This document shows positions 1 through 6,830 of a stretch of DNA of 37,791 nt, piece by piece. This DNA is from an uncultured Collinsella sp. (GTDB lineage: Bacteria; Actinomycetota; Coriobacteriia; Coriobacteriales; Coriobacteriaceae), in assembly GCA_900551365.1 (NCBI GenBank), contig URVZ01000010.1:1-37791 (forward strand), read 5' to 3'. Below the pieces are notes generated by a model. The model saw only the letters and a list, made by a program, of their open reading frames with translations. It was not told where the DNA came from and ran no database searches. Numbering within the stretch: position 1 is the first letter of the stretch; each line of letters opens with the position of its first letter. The position numbers were made by a program, and so were the translations under genes.

Positions 1-22
1 GGGGAGGAATGCGAATCAAACT

Positions 23-64
23 CAACAGGGCAGGCTTTTTCATCGCCTATTGCCTGCTCTGTTG
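23..64. repeat. stem-loop near the left edge
   Basis: Thirteen-base arms (CAACAGGGCAGGC and GCCTGCTCTGTTG, one mismatch) enclose a 16-base loop. Neither side has a clear run of T directly after the stem, so it cannot be assigned as a terminator for a given strand. The rest of positions 1-150 shows no supportable gene. A 19-codon reading frame starting at position 9 has a Shine-Dalgarno-like stretch only one base before its ATG and was not accepted. Confidence 0.45.
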
Positions 65-150
65 CTGAAACCAATATAGTTCACCGAGGTTTACTTTGTA
101 GCGGCAATAAACGCCGCCACACCTTCTCCATAAGTTAGCTCAGGTAAACT

Positions 151-191
151 AAAACCACCACAAAGGGGACAGGCACCTTTGTGGTGGTTTT
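151..191. repeat. 'accaccacaaag' hairpin repeat, copy 1
   Basis: Perfect 14-base arms (AAACCACCACAAAG and its reverse complement) flank an 11-base spacer, GGGACAGGCAC. The element lies 15 bases past the stop of the minus-strand alkyltransferase-like gene. Five copies occur in the window (also near 557, 2136, 3094 and 17549), each just 3' of a minus-strand gene. It probably acts as a 3'-end hairpin or terminator and is a dispersed repeat family. Confidence 0.85.
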
Positions 192-206
192 GACACGAAC
201 GAGCCG

Positions 207-527
207 CTACAGCCCGGCAGACCAACGACAGGCACCCAGATCGACGTGCCCGGGATCGGCAAACGTCACGCCCTCCCCTAGCAAAAGCTCACGTTGAGCA
301 TCGGGGCCGCCAAACGCAAAGCCCTCGCAAATGCGGCCATCGGCAAACACCACACGATGGCAGGGAATCTGACCAGGGCGCGGATTGCTATGCAGGGCAT
401 ACCCCACGTACCGCGCACTTCGTGGACGACCGGCGAGCAGCGCCACCTGGCCGTACGTGGCGACCATCCCCTCGGGAATCTGCTCGACCACCTCGTACAC
501 CCGCTCAAAAAAGCCCTCAGACGCCAT
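207..527 (-). CDS. MGMT-family (O6-alkylguanine alkyltransferase-like) protein
   Basis: This 106-residue protein corresponds to the C-terminal DNA-binding and active-site domain of O6-methylguanine-DNA methyltransferases, and the N-terminal domain of full-length enzymes is absent. The winged-helix part reads GMVATYGQVALLAG near residues 20-33, followed by ARYVGYALHSNP. The catalytic motif PCHRV carries the acceptor cysteine at residue 56. Alkyltransferase-like (ATL) proteins usually have Trp at this position, so on motif alone this one could still transfer alkyl groups. I chose the ATG at 527, six bases after AAGGGAG, rather than an upstream ATG without a good site. The gene sits alone between two copies of the accaccacaaag hairpin. 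Either direct repair or recruitment of nucleotide excision repair, as ATLs do, is possible. Confidence 0.85.
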   Translation of the reverse strand: MASEGFFERVYEVVEQIPEGMVATYGQVALLAGRPRSARYVGYALHSNPRPGQIPCHRVVFADGRICEGFAFGGPDAQRELLLGEGVTFADPGHVDLGACRWSAGL

Positions 528-556
528 TGCTCGCTCCCTTCCACCCGGAATAGCAT

Positions 557-595
557 AAACCACCACAAAGGTGCCTGTCCCCTTTGTGGTGGTTT
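557..595. repeat. 'accaccacaaag' hairpin repeat, copy 2
   Basis: The same 14-base arms as copy 1 surround the spacer GTGCCTGTCCC, the reverse complement of copy 1's spacer, so the two copies face each other across the alkyltransferase-like gene. It lies ten bases past the stop of the minus-strand DegV gene and could end that transcript. Confidence 0.85.
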
Positions 596-605
596 TAGCA
601 GGCGA

Positions 606-1460
606 CTAGTTGGCGGGGCGGAAGAAGGCTACTGCTACGGCGCCGGGACCCACATGGGTGCCGATGGTGGCGCCGATGACATGGACGGGCAGCTCGCCCT
701 CCACGTGACCTGCCCACAGAGCCGAACTGTCCTCGATGTATTTCTTGAGCACGGCGTCCGAAAGACCCGTGTAGCCAAGTGCCAGCGGCATGGAAAAGTC
801 GACGCCGCCCGCCTGCTCGACCTTCTGGTTGAGCAGGTTGCGACCGTTCTTGGAACCGCGCGCCTTGCCCAGCTGCACGATCAGGCCATCCTCGGCAGCC
901 ACAACCGGCTTCACATTGAGCAGCGTACCCACAGCGCCCGCCGCAGCAGACAGGCGGCCGCCGCGCACTAAGTACTCCAGCGTCTCTACCAGACCAATAA
1001 CCACGACACGGTCACGGACGGCCTCGACAGCTGCCGCAATCTGCGCGGCGCTGCAGCCCTCGTCCACCAGGTGCAGCGCATACTCGACCAGCACGCGCTC
1101 GCCCAGCGTCACGTTGTTACTGTCCACGACGAACACGTCGCCTCCCGGCATCTCGGCAAGAGCCGTACGAGCACTCTGATTGGTGCCCGAAAGCTTGGCG
1201 CCCACGGTAATAATCACAGCCTCATCGCCGGCCTCACGCGCCTCGGCGATCGCCTGCGAAAAGGCATACGGGTTGACCTGACCGGTCTTGGGAAGTTCAT
1301 CGCGTTCCACGAGCATCTCGTAAAAACGTTGGTGGTCAATGTCGACGCCATCCATATACACGTCAGTGCCAAAGCTGACGGACAGCGGCAGAACATGCAG
1401 AGCCGGGTGCTCCGCCGGCGACATATCGCTCGCGGAATCGGTAATAATACGGATAGACAT
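606..1460 (-). CDS. DegV family (fatty-acid-binding) protein
   Basis: This 284-residue protein has the DegV/EDD fold pattern. It opens with MSIRIITDSASDMS, the N-terminal lipid-head-group motif, then TGQVNPYAF (the usual TSQPS/P region) and SGTNQSARTA in the middle. The C-terminal half contains GRLSAAAG and ends with HVGPGAVAVAFF, where DegV proteins have the G-x-H-x-GPGA signature. DegV/FakB proteins bind a fatty acid, and FakB partners present it to the kinase FakA. No FakA is in the window, so only lipid binding is inferred. I chose the ATG at 1460, preceded by AAAGGA, over a longer upstream frame. The MarR-type regulator lies 120 bases upstream on the same strand and may control it. A second paralogue is at 36686. 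Confidence 0.92.
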   Translation of the reverse strand: MSIRIITDSASDMSPAEHPALHVLPLSVSFGTDVYMDGVDIDHQRFYEMLVERDELPKTGQVNPYAFSQAIAEAREAGDEAVIITVGAKLSGTNQSARTALAEMPGGDVFVVDSNNVTLGERVLVEYALHLVDEGCSAAQIAAAVEAVRDRVVVIGLVETLEYLVRGGRLSAAAGAVGTLLNVKPVVAAEDGLIVQLGKARGSKNGRNLLNQKVEQAGGVDFSMPLALGYTGLSDAVLKKYIEDSSALWAGHVEGELPVHVIGATIGTHVGPGAVAVAFFRPAN

Positions 1461-1579
1461 AGCGAATCCTTTCTTGCGCGGACCCCGCGCAGGGAATTTT
1501 GACAACAATGTCCCGGCACGGCATGCGCGCTCAAACGGGACGATGCAGTTGTTGGTTGAAAGCTAGCGCCAGCGCAGCT

Positions 1580-2029
1580 CTACAGCTCGCGCAGGGTGTT
1601 GAGAATCGTGCGCAGCGATGCGTACATCTGCTCGCGCTGCTCCACGCCCATGGTCTTTCCGGTGGTATCGAGCACTTCGCGAATGATGCGATCGGCTTCA
1701 TTCATGCTCTCGCCGCCCAGCGTGGTCAGGCGAACCGGGGCACGGTACTTGACGGCAGCATCGCCCGAGTCGTCGACCTCGACGTAGCCGCCCTCCTCCA
1801 GGTGAGCCAGCGTACGCGAAACGGCAGCGCGGGTCACGCCGGCCATGCGGGCGAGGTCGGCACCGGTCAGGCCGTCCTTGCTGCGCTCCAGATAGTACAG
1901 GCACATGACGTCGGAGCCCTTGAGGCCCAGCCTTGCGCCCTCGGACGTCTTGATGCGCTGGATCTCCTTGTAGAGGCCGCTAATCAGTCCGACAAAGTCC
2001 TCAAAACGTGTCTCGTCGTTCTGCTGCAT
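1580..2029 (-). CDS. MarR family transcriptional regulator
   Basis: This 149-residue protein has the standard MarR length and layout: an N-terminal dimerisation helix, a winged helix at about residues 50-100 with LTGADLARMAGVTRAAVSRTLAHLEEGGYVE as recognition region, the wing around DDSGDAAVKYRAPVRLT, and a C-terminal dimerisation helix. MarR proteins are usually repressors released by small phenolic, lipid or oxidising ligands. The ligand here is not visible. It is encoded directly upstream of the DegV gene on the same strand. Control of DegV or of itself is therefore plausible, but I found no clear palindromic operator in the 120-base gap. Confidence 0.9.
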   Translation of the reverse strand: MQQNDETRFEDFVGLISGLYKEIQRIKTSEGARLGLKGSDVMCLYYLERSKDGLTGADLARMAGVTRAAVSRTLAHLEEGGYVEVDDSGDAAVKYRAPVRLTTLGGESMNEADRIIREVLDTTGKTMGVEQREQMYASLRTILNTLREL

Positions 2030-2135
2030 GTGAGACGACCGCCTTTCGCTTGCATGATGCTAACGGGTAAACATCTTAGCCGTACCGAGGAGTCCTCCAT
2101 ACCCAGATATCCCATTTGTTAACCCATCAACATAA

Positions 2136-2175
2136 AAACCACCACAAAGGCGCCTGTCCCCCTTTGTGGTGGTTT
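2136..2175. repeat. 'accaccacaaag' hairpin repeat, copy 3
   Basis: The 14-base arms are intact and the spacer is one base longer (12 bases, GCGCCTGTCCCC). It lies 26 bases past the stop of the minus-strand B3/B4-domain gene and about 105 bases upstream of the MarR start. Confidence 0.85.
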
Positions 2176-2201
2176 ACGAGGAACGCGGGCCGCAGGAATT
2201 C

Positions 2202-2921
2202 CTACAGCTCCACGCACGGATTCTCGTGCGTCACCAGCGTCTTGACGACAACTGTGGCGCCAAGATAACGCTCAAGCAACTCAGCAAGGCGATCGATTGC
2301 GGCCTGGCAATCCCCCATCCGCTCGGGCTCCACGCACTCAATCGCCAGGAAAGCGTCCGCCGAATCGTCGGACAGCGCCGTGCGAACGCCGTCGCGCCAG
2401 TTCCAGCAACGGCACACAGCACCCGCGTCATCGATATAGGCAAGCTCACCGGGCAGCGTCGGATCGTCCGTCTCCTCACCAAGCGGCAGGAACGCGTCGC
2501 CGCCGTCGGTCACCGTCAGGCGCAAATTACCCTCAATAGCATGCAGATCCTCACCGCCCACGGGCAGCGCGTAGGTCAGCGAAACCGTATTGTAGATGTC
2601 CACCGCCGGCGTGATGTGGCCGACCGGCTTGCCTTTGAGCACGCGCTTGAGCAGGTTCTCGATGGAGCACCGCGCACCCTTCTTGGTCTTAAACTGACGA
2701 TACGCCTCACGCCACGCCTTGACCGGCGCGTTCTCGCTGATGGTGTCGCTCGTCAGGTGACGCTCCGCATCAATGTTGGCGCGGTCGAGCAACGCGGCGA
2801 TCGCATCCACGTCTTCCTGGGGAATCTGTGCCGCGGGCTTCATGCCCTTTACGACCACAACTCCGATAGCCGCCTGCGGGAACAACTCCCAAAACGAATC
2901 CTCGGCAACAAAACTCTTCAT
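2202..2921 (-). CDS. B3/B4 domain protein (PheT-related)
   Basis: This 239-residue protein matches the free-standing B3/B4 domain family related to the phenylalanyl-tRNA synthetase beta subunit. Supporting stretches are IENLLKRVLKG, VDIYNTVSLTYALPVGGEDL and LPGELAYIDDAGAV. The domain binds tRNA or amino-acyl groups in the synthetase, and in some proteins it edits mischarged tRNA. The job of the free-standing form is not established. The start at 2921 follows AAGGGAG by five bases, and two other in-frame ATGs lie just upstream (2945 and 2936). It is a single gene between 3'-end hairpins, with no partner to help predict function. Confidence 0.8.
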   Translation of the reverse strand: MKSFVAEDSFWELFPQAAIGVVVVKGMKPAAQIPQEDVDAIAALLDRANIDAERHLTSDTISENAPVKAWREAYRQFKTKKGARCSIENLLKRVLKGKPVGHITPAVDIYNTVSLTYALPVGGEDLHAIEGNLRLTVTDGGDAFLPLGEETDDPTLPGELAYIDDAGAVCRCWNWRDGVRTALSDDSADAFLAIECVEPERMGDCQAAIDRLAELLERYLGATVVVKTLVTHENPCVEL

Positions 2922-2964
2922 GTGCTCTCCCTTCATAGCGTGCACCCGAATGCGGGCGCCTAAA

Positions 2965-3022
2965 CAAAAAGCGCCCTTACGACGGCCACCTTCAAAGTCC
3001 TACGGTGCCGCCACAAGAGCGC
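2965..3022 (-). terminator. long hairpin with T-tract between pckA and the B3/B4 gene
   Basis: Read on the minus strand, an outer stem GCGCTCTT/AAGGGCGC and an inner stem CGGCACC/GGTGGCCG form one long hairpin followed directly by TTTTTG. It lies about 110 bases past the pckA stop, in the right orientation to terminate pckA. Because it also precedes the B3/B4 gene start by only some 45 bases, it could act as an attenuator for that gene. A second GC hairpin (3030-3051) stands just before it. Confidence 0.6.
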
Positions 3023-3093
3023 TTACGCTGCCCCCATCCGGAGAAGGGGGCGATATGTCAGGCGTATTGTAACCCGAGTTATCCGCTCGAGCA

Positions 3094-3131
3094 AAACCAC
3101 CACAAAGGTGCCTGTCCCCTTTGTGGTGGTT
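3094..3131. repeat. 'accaccacaaag' hairpin repeat, copy 4, overlapping the pckA stop codon
   Basis: The arms surround the spacer GTGCCTGTCCC. The outermost bases of the right arm (plus strand TT at 3130-3131) are also the first two bases of the pckA stop codon on the minus strand. The repeat therefore begins exactly where the coding sequence ends, which suggests insertion or expansion at the 3' end of the gene. Confidence 0.85.
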
Positions 3132-4800
3132 ACAGGCGGAGTCCCAGCAGGCCGCGGCCGCGGTGACGAGCCTCGGCGGGCACCTGGGCGTGCGGGCCGG
3201 CGGCCTTTACGGAATCGGGCAGGTGCGAGTACTTCTTCTCAAAGTTCTCCTCGAACATCACAGCCAGGTTGTGCGCGGCCTCGTCGTAGCGCGCGGTGCT
3301 TTGCCAGTACTGACGCGGCACCAGGATGCCGTCGGGCACGCCGTGGCACGTGGTGGGAATGTCGACGTTAAAGATGTCGTCGTGCACGAACTCGCTGTCC
3401 TCGATGGTGCCGTCGAGGGCGCGCGCGACCAGGGAGCGCGTGTAGGCCAGCTCGATGCGATGACCCACGCCGTAGCCGCCGCCGATCCAGCCGGTGTTGA
3501 CCAGGTACACACGCGTGCGGCCGTCGGCGATGCGCTCACCGAGCATCTTGGCATAGACCATGGGGTCGAGCGGCATAAACGGCTCGCCAAACAGCGAAGA
3601 GAACGTGGGCGTGGGCTCGGTGACGCCGACCTCGGTGCCGGGGATCTTGGCCGTAAAGCCCGTCACAAAGTGATACATGGCGGCGTCGGCCGTCAGGCGC
3701 GAGATGGGCGGCAGCACGCCAAAGGCATCGCAGGTCAGGAAGAGCACGACGCCTGGAGTGGTGCCCATGCCCTTGGTCCACGCGTTGGGAATGTGCTCCA
3801 CAGGGTATGCCACGCGCGTGTTGTGCGTGATCGAGATGTCGTCGTAGTTGGGCTTGCGGTTCTCGTCGAGCACCACGTTTTCGCAGATCGCGCCAAAGCG
3901 GACAGCGTTGAAGATCTCGGGCTCGTGGAACGCGTCCAGGCCCTCGCATTTGGCGTAGCAGCCACCTTCGATGTTGAAGATGCCCATGTCGGACCAGCCG
4001 TGCTCGTCGTCGCCGATCAGCAGGCGCGTGGGGTTGGCAGAAAGCGTGGTCTTGCCCGTGCCGGACAGGCCAAAGAACACGGCAGTCTCGTGCGTGACGG
4101 GATCCATGCTGGCCGAGCAGTGCATGGGCAGCACGTCATCCTCGACGGGCAGCAGATAGTTCATGACGCTAAAGATCGACTTTTTAATCTCGCCGGAGTA
4201 GCCGGTGCCGGCGACCAGAATCACGCGTTCCTGGAAGTTGATGACCACGGCGGCGCTGGAGTTGAGGCCCTTGATGGCAGGATCGCACTGGTAACCGGGC
4301 GCTGCGAGCACGCAGAAGTCGGGCTCGCCGGTGCGCGCGATTTCGCGGGCGAGCGGACGGGCGAGCATTTGCTTAATGAAGAGTGCCTGGCTGGCACGCT
4401 CGCAGGCAACAAGCAGGCGACGCGTGTGGTTGCGGTCAGCGCCCGCCATGCCGCGCGTGACGAACACGTCGCGCTCGTTGAGATAGTCGACGATGCCGGC
4501 CTTGATGGCCTCATAGCTCTCGACGGACAGTGGGCGGTTGACCGCACCCCAGGCGATCTTGTCGTGAACATCGGGGGTGTCAACGATAAAACGATCGTTG
4601 GGCGAACGACCAGTGCGCTCCCCCGTCTCGATCACGAGCGCGCCATTAGAAGCCATACGGCCCTCTTTGCGACGAATAGCGTGCTCGACAAGCTCTGCCG
4701 CCGGCAGGTCCACCAGCAGACGGGGTTGATTCTCGGCGGGATCTTCAACGAGCGTAATACCAAAGTTGGACAGAACTTCTGCAGGGGTAACACCAGGCAT
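3130..4800 (-). CDS. pckA: phosphoenolpyruvate carboxykinase (ATP)
   Basis: This 556-residue enzyme interconverts oxaloacetate plus ATP and phosphoenolpyruvate plus CO2 plus ADP (EC 4.1.1.49). The ATP-dependent type is shown by the P-loop GLSGTGKTTLS (residues 244-254), the kinase-1a motif GDDEHGWSD (263-271), TRVAYPVEHIPN, and LTCDAFGVLPPISRL. In anaerobic gut bacteria it often runs toward oxaloacetate, fixing CO2. The start at 4800 follows AGGAGG by four bases, and an upstream in-frame extension of 38 residues has no such site. The C-terminal tail is slightly longer than I expect for the family and ends directly in a dispersed repeat. The lactate permease lies upstream on the same strand with a palindromic element between them, so the two may be separate transcripts. 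Confidence 0.97.
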   Translation of the reverse strand: MPGVTPAEVLSNFGITLVEDPAENQPRLLVDLPAAELVEHAIRRKEGRMASNGALVIETGERTGRSPNDRFIVDTPDVHDKIAWGAVNRPLSVESYEAIKAGIVDYLNERDVFVTRGMAGADRNHTRRLLVACERASQALFIKQMLARPLAREIARTGEPDFCVLAAPGYQCDPAIKGLNSSAAVVINFQERVILVAGTGYSGEIKKSIFSVMNYLLPVEDDVLPMHCSASMDPVTHETAVFFGLSGTGKTTLSANPTRLLIGDDEHGWSDMGIFNIEGGCYAKCEGLDAFHEPEIFNAVRFGAICENVVLDENRKPNYDDISITHNTRVAYPVEHIPNAWTKGMGTTPGVVLFLTCDAFGVLPPISRLTADAAMYHFVTGFTAKIPGTEVGVTEPTPTFSSLFGEPFMPLDPMVYAKMLGERIADGRTRVYLVNTGWIGGGYGVGHRIELAYTRSLVARALDGTIEDSEFVHDDIFNVDIPTTCHGVPDGILVPRQYWQSTARYDEAAHNLAVMFEENFEKKYSHLPDSVKAAGPHAQVPAEARHRGRGLLGLRL

Positions 4801-4951
4801 GGGGCCTCCTTTAAAAACGCGACACGTGGACGCGACGCGCACTTTACTCACGTAAAGCCCGTTGTACCCGATATGCAAAAACGTTTTTGCGGCAAGGGCG
4901 GCAAGCCCGCCCAACGGTCAAAAATCGCAGGCAAGCGGCCCAGTCATTGGG

Positions 4952-5077
4952 GACGTTCTTAAACGACTAGTCATTGGGGACACTCTTGAACAGGCAACAT
5001 TCAAGGAGTGTCCCCGGATGCCGGCACTTAGGGACGTTCCCAAAGTGCCGGCACATAAGGAACGTCCCTAAGTGCCG
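4952..5077. repeat. 'GGGGAC' palindromic repeat cluster (family B) after the lactate permease
   Basis: Three nested inverted repeats lie here. GGGGACACTCTTGAA (4976-4990) faces TTCAAGGAGTGTCCCC (5000-5015). TGCCGGCACTT (5019-5029) faces its complement at 5043-5053. A perfect 19-base pair of arms sits at 5022-5040 and 5059-5077. The last two share bases, so the RNA could switch between them. The right edge touches the permease stop codon at 5079. Related sequences are at 27411-27438 and 34123-34193. Confidence 0.8.
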
Positions 5078-5078
5078 A

Positions 5079-6650
5079 CTACAGCGGCAGGCCTTGGCCG
5101 AGCATGGCTATGGCGCTCATCAGGACCAGCATGCCGGCAGCGTAGGGCAGCACCGCGCCCAGGAGCTCGGCATCCTTACCGCGCACGTGCACGGCGGCAA
5201 GACCAATGGCGAGGGTCTGCGGCGAGATCATCTTACCAGCGGCGACGCCCAGGGCGTTCAATGCGACCATCCAGTAGTCGCTCACACCCAGCGCAGTGGC
5301 GGCCTGGCTCTGAATGGGACCAAACAGCATGCCCGAGGACGTGCCCGAGCCGGTCACGAACGCACCGACTGCGCCGATCCACGGAGCCAGAATCGGGTAG
5401 AGACCGCCGGCGACCGCAATGCAAAACGCACTGATCGACGAAATCATGCCGGCATAGCCCATCACCTTGGCGCAGCCCAGTACCGAAAGCATCGTGATCA
5501 CCGTCGGCGTCATCTGCTTCACAGTCGCGACCAGCACCTCGCCCATCATGCGCGGCGAAGCGCCCTGAATGGCACCGCCGACAAACGCGGCCAGGAAGAT
5601 CCAAACACCCGGTGTGTTAATCCACGAAAACGTAAGCGTACCGGGGTTCTCGCCGCAATACACCTGCACGTGGCTTGCAAAGGGCGCAAGCGCGGCATGC
5701 ACGGCGGGCACCAGGTTGGACGTACCCAGCAGCAGTACAAAAATCAGAATGAAGCACGACCAGGCCGAAAGCGCCGATTTAACGGTGAGCTTCTTCCCCG
5801 CCTCGATATTCATGTGGAAGCGCGCATCCAAGTGGCCGGACTTCTCGGCACGCATGGCAAGCGCGGCGGTCAGCGCGAGCGATACGATAGATCCTACGAC
5901 CACGGCCAGCTCGGGACCCACAAACATGGCAACGACCAAAGCCGCGCCGACAAACGACACGCCGGAGAGCAACGCCACGCCGGCAACACCGTGCAGGCGC
6001 TCGCCCACACTCGCGGCATTGCCCTGGTCATCGGCAACACGGCCCGCAACCAGCACAATAAATAGCGGCATCACCACAAAGAACGGTGCGAGCTGCACCA
6101 GCTGAACGGTCGCTAGGTGAAGGGAATCCAAACCCACCAGGTCGGCAACGGACACCGTGGGGATGCCGATGGAGCCGTAGGGCGTGGGCACGCCGTTGGC
6201 CAGCAGGCAGATGAGCACGGCAGGCACGGCCTCAAAGCCCAGGCCCGCGAGCATGCCGGCGGGAATGGCGACAGCGGTACCGAAGCCGGCCATGCCCTCC
6301 ATAAAGCCACCGAAGCACCAAGCCACGAGCAGCGCCAGCAGACGGCGGTCGCTGCTGATGGAGGTGATCATGCTGCCGATCACGTCCATGGCGCCCGTAC
6401 GAACGCACAGGTTATACGTGAACACCGCGGCGATGATCACCAGGACGATGGGCCACAGAGCCATCAAAAAACCTTCGAGCGAGGCGGTCGCGATCTGCGC
6501 TGCCGGCAGGTGCCACCATGCGAAGGCAAGCAGGCACGAAAGGACAAACGATCCGATAGCGGCCTTCCAAGCTGGCCATTTAAAGCACAGCAGCATCACG
6601 ACCAGCCAAATAATCGGCACAAGAGCCAGTAAGAATGCGGCGACGTCCAT
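5079..6650 (-). CDS. lctP: L-lactate permease (LctP family)
   Basis: This 523-residue integral membrane protein has about 12-14 hydrophobic segments over its whole length. The family signature FGGFMEGMAGFGTAVAIPAGML lies at about residues 114-135, followed by LICLLANGVPTPYGSIGIPT. LctP/LldP permeases are proton symporters for lactate, glycolate and related 2-hydroxy acids. The start at 6650 follows AGGAG. Next to pckA it fits growth on C3/C4 acids. The substrate cannot be read from the sequence. A 17-bp palindrome (6755-6771) lies upstream, in the region shared with the divergent flippase, and is a candidate operator. The sequence downstream of the stop is a dense family-B palindrome cluster. 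Confidence 0.93.
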   Translation of the reverse strand: MDVAAFLLALVPIIWLVVMLLCFKWPAWKAAIGSFVLSCLLAFAWWHLPAAQIATASLEGFLMALWPIVLVIIAAVFTYNLCVRTGAMDVIGSMITSISSDRRLLALLVAWCFGGFMEGMAGFGTAVAIPAGMLAGLGFEAVPAVLICLLANGVPTPYGSIGIPTVSVADLVGLDSLHLATVQLVQLAPFFVVMPLFIVLVAGRVADDQGNAASVGERLHGVAGVALLSGVSFVGAALVVAMFVGPELAVVVGSIVSLALTAALAMRAEKSGHLDARFHMNIEAGKKLTVKSALSAWSCFILIFVLLLGTSNLVPAVHAALAPFASHVQVYCGENPGTLTFSWINTPGVWIFLAAFVGGAIQGASPRMMGEVLVATVKQMTPTVITMLSVLGCAKVMGYAGMISSISAFCIAVAGGLYPILAPWIGAVGAFVTGSGTSSGMLFGPIQSQAATALGVSDYWMVALNALGVAAGKMISPQTLAIGLAAVHVRGKDAELLGAVLPYAAGMLVLMSAIAMLGQGLPL

Positions 6651-6754
6651 AGGTAAAAGCTCCTTGGTACCGCGTGGGCGGCATCGGGGGTGTCACAAAA
6701 CTTCAACAGGATACCGCACGTTTACCGACAAATTACAGCCGCCCGCCGAAATTA

Positions 6755-6771
6755 TTGAACAATCCGTTCAA
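6755..6771. promoter_or_regulatory. TTGAAC-N5-GTTCAA palindrome, candidate operator
   Basis: A perfect six-base inverted repeat with a five-base spacer lies in the 180-base gap between the divergent permease and flippase genes. A possible -10 element TATACT for the flippase is at 6797-6802. The symmetry and length resemble TetR/LysR-type operators, but no regulator gene is adjacent. Confidence 0.4.
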
Positions 6772-6830
6772 AAACACGAACGAACACCGTCGCGTCTATA
6801 CTAAAGCGCAGCAATAGAAAGGACTCCGCT

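Noticed and set aside
9..68. A 19-codon frame (ATG at 9) beginning MRIKLNRAGFF with GGGGAGGA before it
   Set aside because: The Shine-Dalgarno-like bases are only one base from the ATG, and the frame runs through the 23-64 hairpin. No family is recognised.
3121..4962. A 613-codon open frame on the plus strand opposite pckA
   Set aside because: It is the GC-skew shadow of pckA: no ribosome site, low-complexity His/Arg/Val-rich product and no motifs, whereas pckA has all its family signatures.
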